A DNA stretch of 64,000 bases, taken from positions 2,356,001-2,420,000 of the forward strand of contig NZ_JACCBP010000001.1 of the NCBI RefSeq assembly GCF_013408655.1. Direction: 5' to 3'. The stretch comes from Pigmentiphaga litoralis. GTDB lineage: Bacteria; Pseudomonadota; Gammaproteobacteria; Burkholderiales; Burkholderiaceae_B. Positions 63,724 to 64,000 of this stretch are shown here, piece by piece (the first letter of the stretch is position 1; the number at the start of each line of letters is the position of its first letter). The notes beneath the pieces were generated by a model. The model was given only the letters and a program-made list of their open reading frames with translations, was not told where the DNA came from and did no database searches. A program made the position numbers and the translations under genes.

Positions 63724-64000
63724 ATGGCCCGATTCCTGACCGAAGACGATGTTGGACGTTTGCTCACCATGCCCATGGCCCTGGACGCCGTGGAGGCGGT
63801 CATGGCCGAAATGGCGGACGGCGCCGCGCAGAACATTCCGCGTGAACGCCTGCGCACGCCAGGCACGACGCAGCACCTGTTGCAGGGCCTGGTGCCCAGC
63901 GAACAGGCCGTGGGCTACAAGGTCTACACGATCAGCCAGGGGGTCGTGCGCTTCCTGCTCCATGTCTACGACACGACCGATGGCCACCTTGCCGGGATCC
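63724..64000 (+). CDS. Ornithine cyclodeaminase/mu-crystallin family protein, 3' end outside window
   Basis: ATG 63724 opens a frame running off the right edge. Its first 92 residues match the N-terminal substrate-binding half of the family (MARFLTEDDVGRLLTMPMAL, VEAVMAEMADG, RERLRTP, GYKVYTI). The family includes ornithine cyclodeaminase, ketimine reductase and amino-acid dehydrogenases; the NAD-binding half lies beyond the window. A RidA-family gene close by would suit a pathway producing imines. Confidence 0.85.
   Translation, partial: MARFLTEDDVGRLLTMPMALDAVEAVMAEMADGAAQNIPRERLRTPGTTQHLLQGLVPSEQAVGYKVYTISQGVVRFLLHVYDTTDGHLAGI

Noticed and set aside
63592..63987. Minus-strand frame opposite the ornithine cyclodeaminase-like gene
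   Set aside because: His/Gln-rich shadow; the plus-strand frame matches the N-terminal half of a known family.

Overview
The window is a high-GC chromosome segment with the gene orders miaB-phoH-ybeY-corC-lnt-glyQS, pdxA-surA-lptD, purH-ruvCAB and ybgC-tolQRAB-pal-cpoB. Together with several Bug-type (TctC-like) solute receptors and many LysR regulators, this suggests a betaproteobacterium of the order Burkholderiales, most like the Alcaligenaceae (Bordetella/Achromobacter relatives). That placement is inferred from gene order and protein style; no database search was possible.

Layout. 1-2.1 kb is the decayed end of an integrated element: a partial membrane-anchored protein, a probable gene relic and a tyrosine recombinase cut down to its catalytic domain, lying against the 3' end of a tRNA-Met gene. 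2.1-5.5 kb (minus strand) is a nitrogen-control unit, nasT-leader-nasS-cobA. Its 330-base leader region holds a sigma-54 promoter, an NtrC-like dyad and tandem hexaloop hairpins that compete with an intrinsic terminator. 5.6-40.4 kb is core genome: tRNA modification and ribosome maturation (miaB, phoH, ybeY, dusB, ksgA), envelope assembly (lnt, gmhB, plsC, surA, lptD, tol-pal), cell-wall recycling (amgK-murU), translation (glyQS), cofactor and purine synthesis (pdxA, ubiH family, purH), recombination (ruvCAB), fis and tRNA-Lys. 40.4-42.6 kb holds orphan small genes and a cytoplasmic receptor-like protein.

42.7-64 kb is accessory catabolic DNA. Two divergent operons at 42.8-52.3 kb encode the lower steps of the protocatechuate/gallate 4,5-cleavage route (LigJ-type hydratase, LigK-type aldolase). 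They add duplicated LigI-like amidohydrolases, duplicated cytoplasmic proteins of the 4,5-dihydroxyphthalate decarboxylase family, a carboxymuconolactone-decarboxylase-like protein, two Bug receptors and a LysR regulator. No ring-cleaving dioxygenase is present. The intergenic region between them carries repeated ACTCAA-type operator elements, including a 37-bp inverted repeat. 53-58 kb encodes a NitT/TauT-type ABC importer joined to a class II aldolase and a divergent LysR gene. 58-64 kb encodes a third Bug receptor, an enolase-superfamily enzyme, LysR regulators, a YciI-like protein, a RidA-family protein and the start of an ornithine cyclodeaminase/mu-crystallin gene. Two divergent intergenic regions there share a 17-bp element, which suggests a common regulon.

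The strongest unusual signals are the dual-control leader upstream of nasS and the 4,5-cleavage-like cluster with its paired paralogues and operator array.
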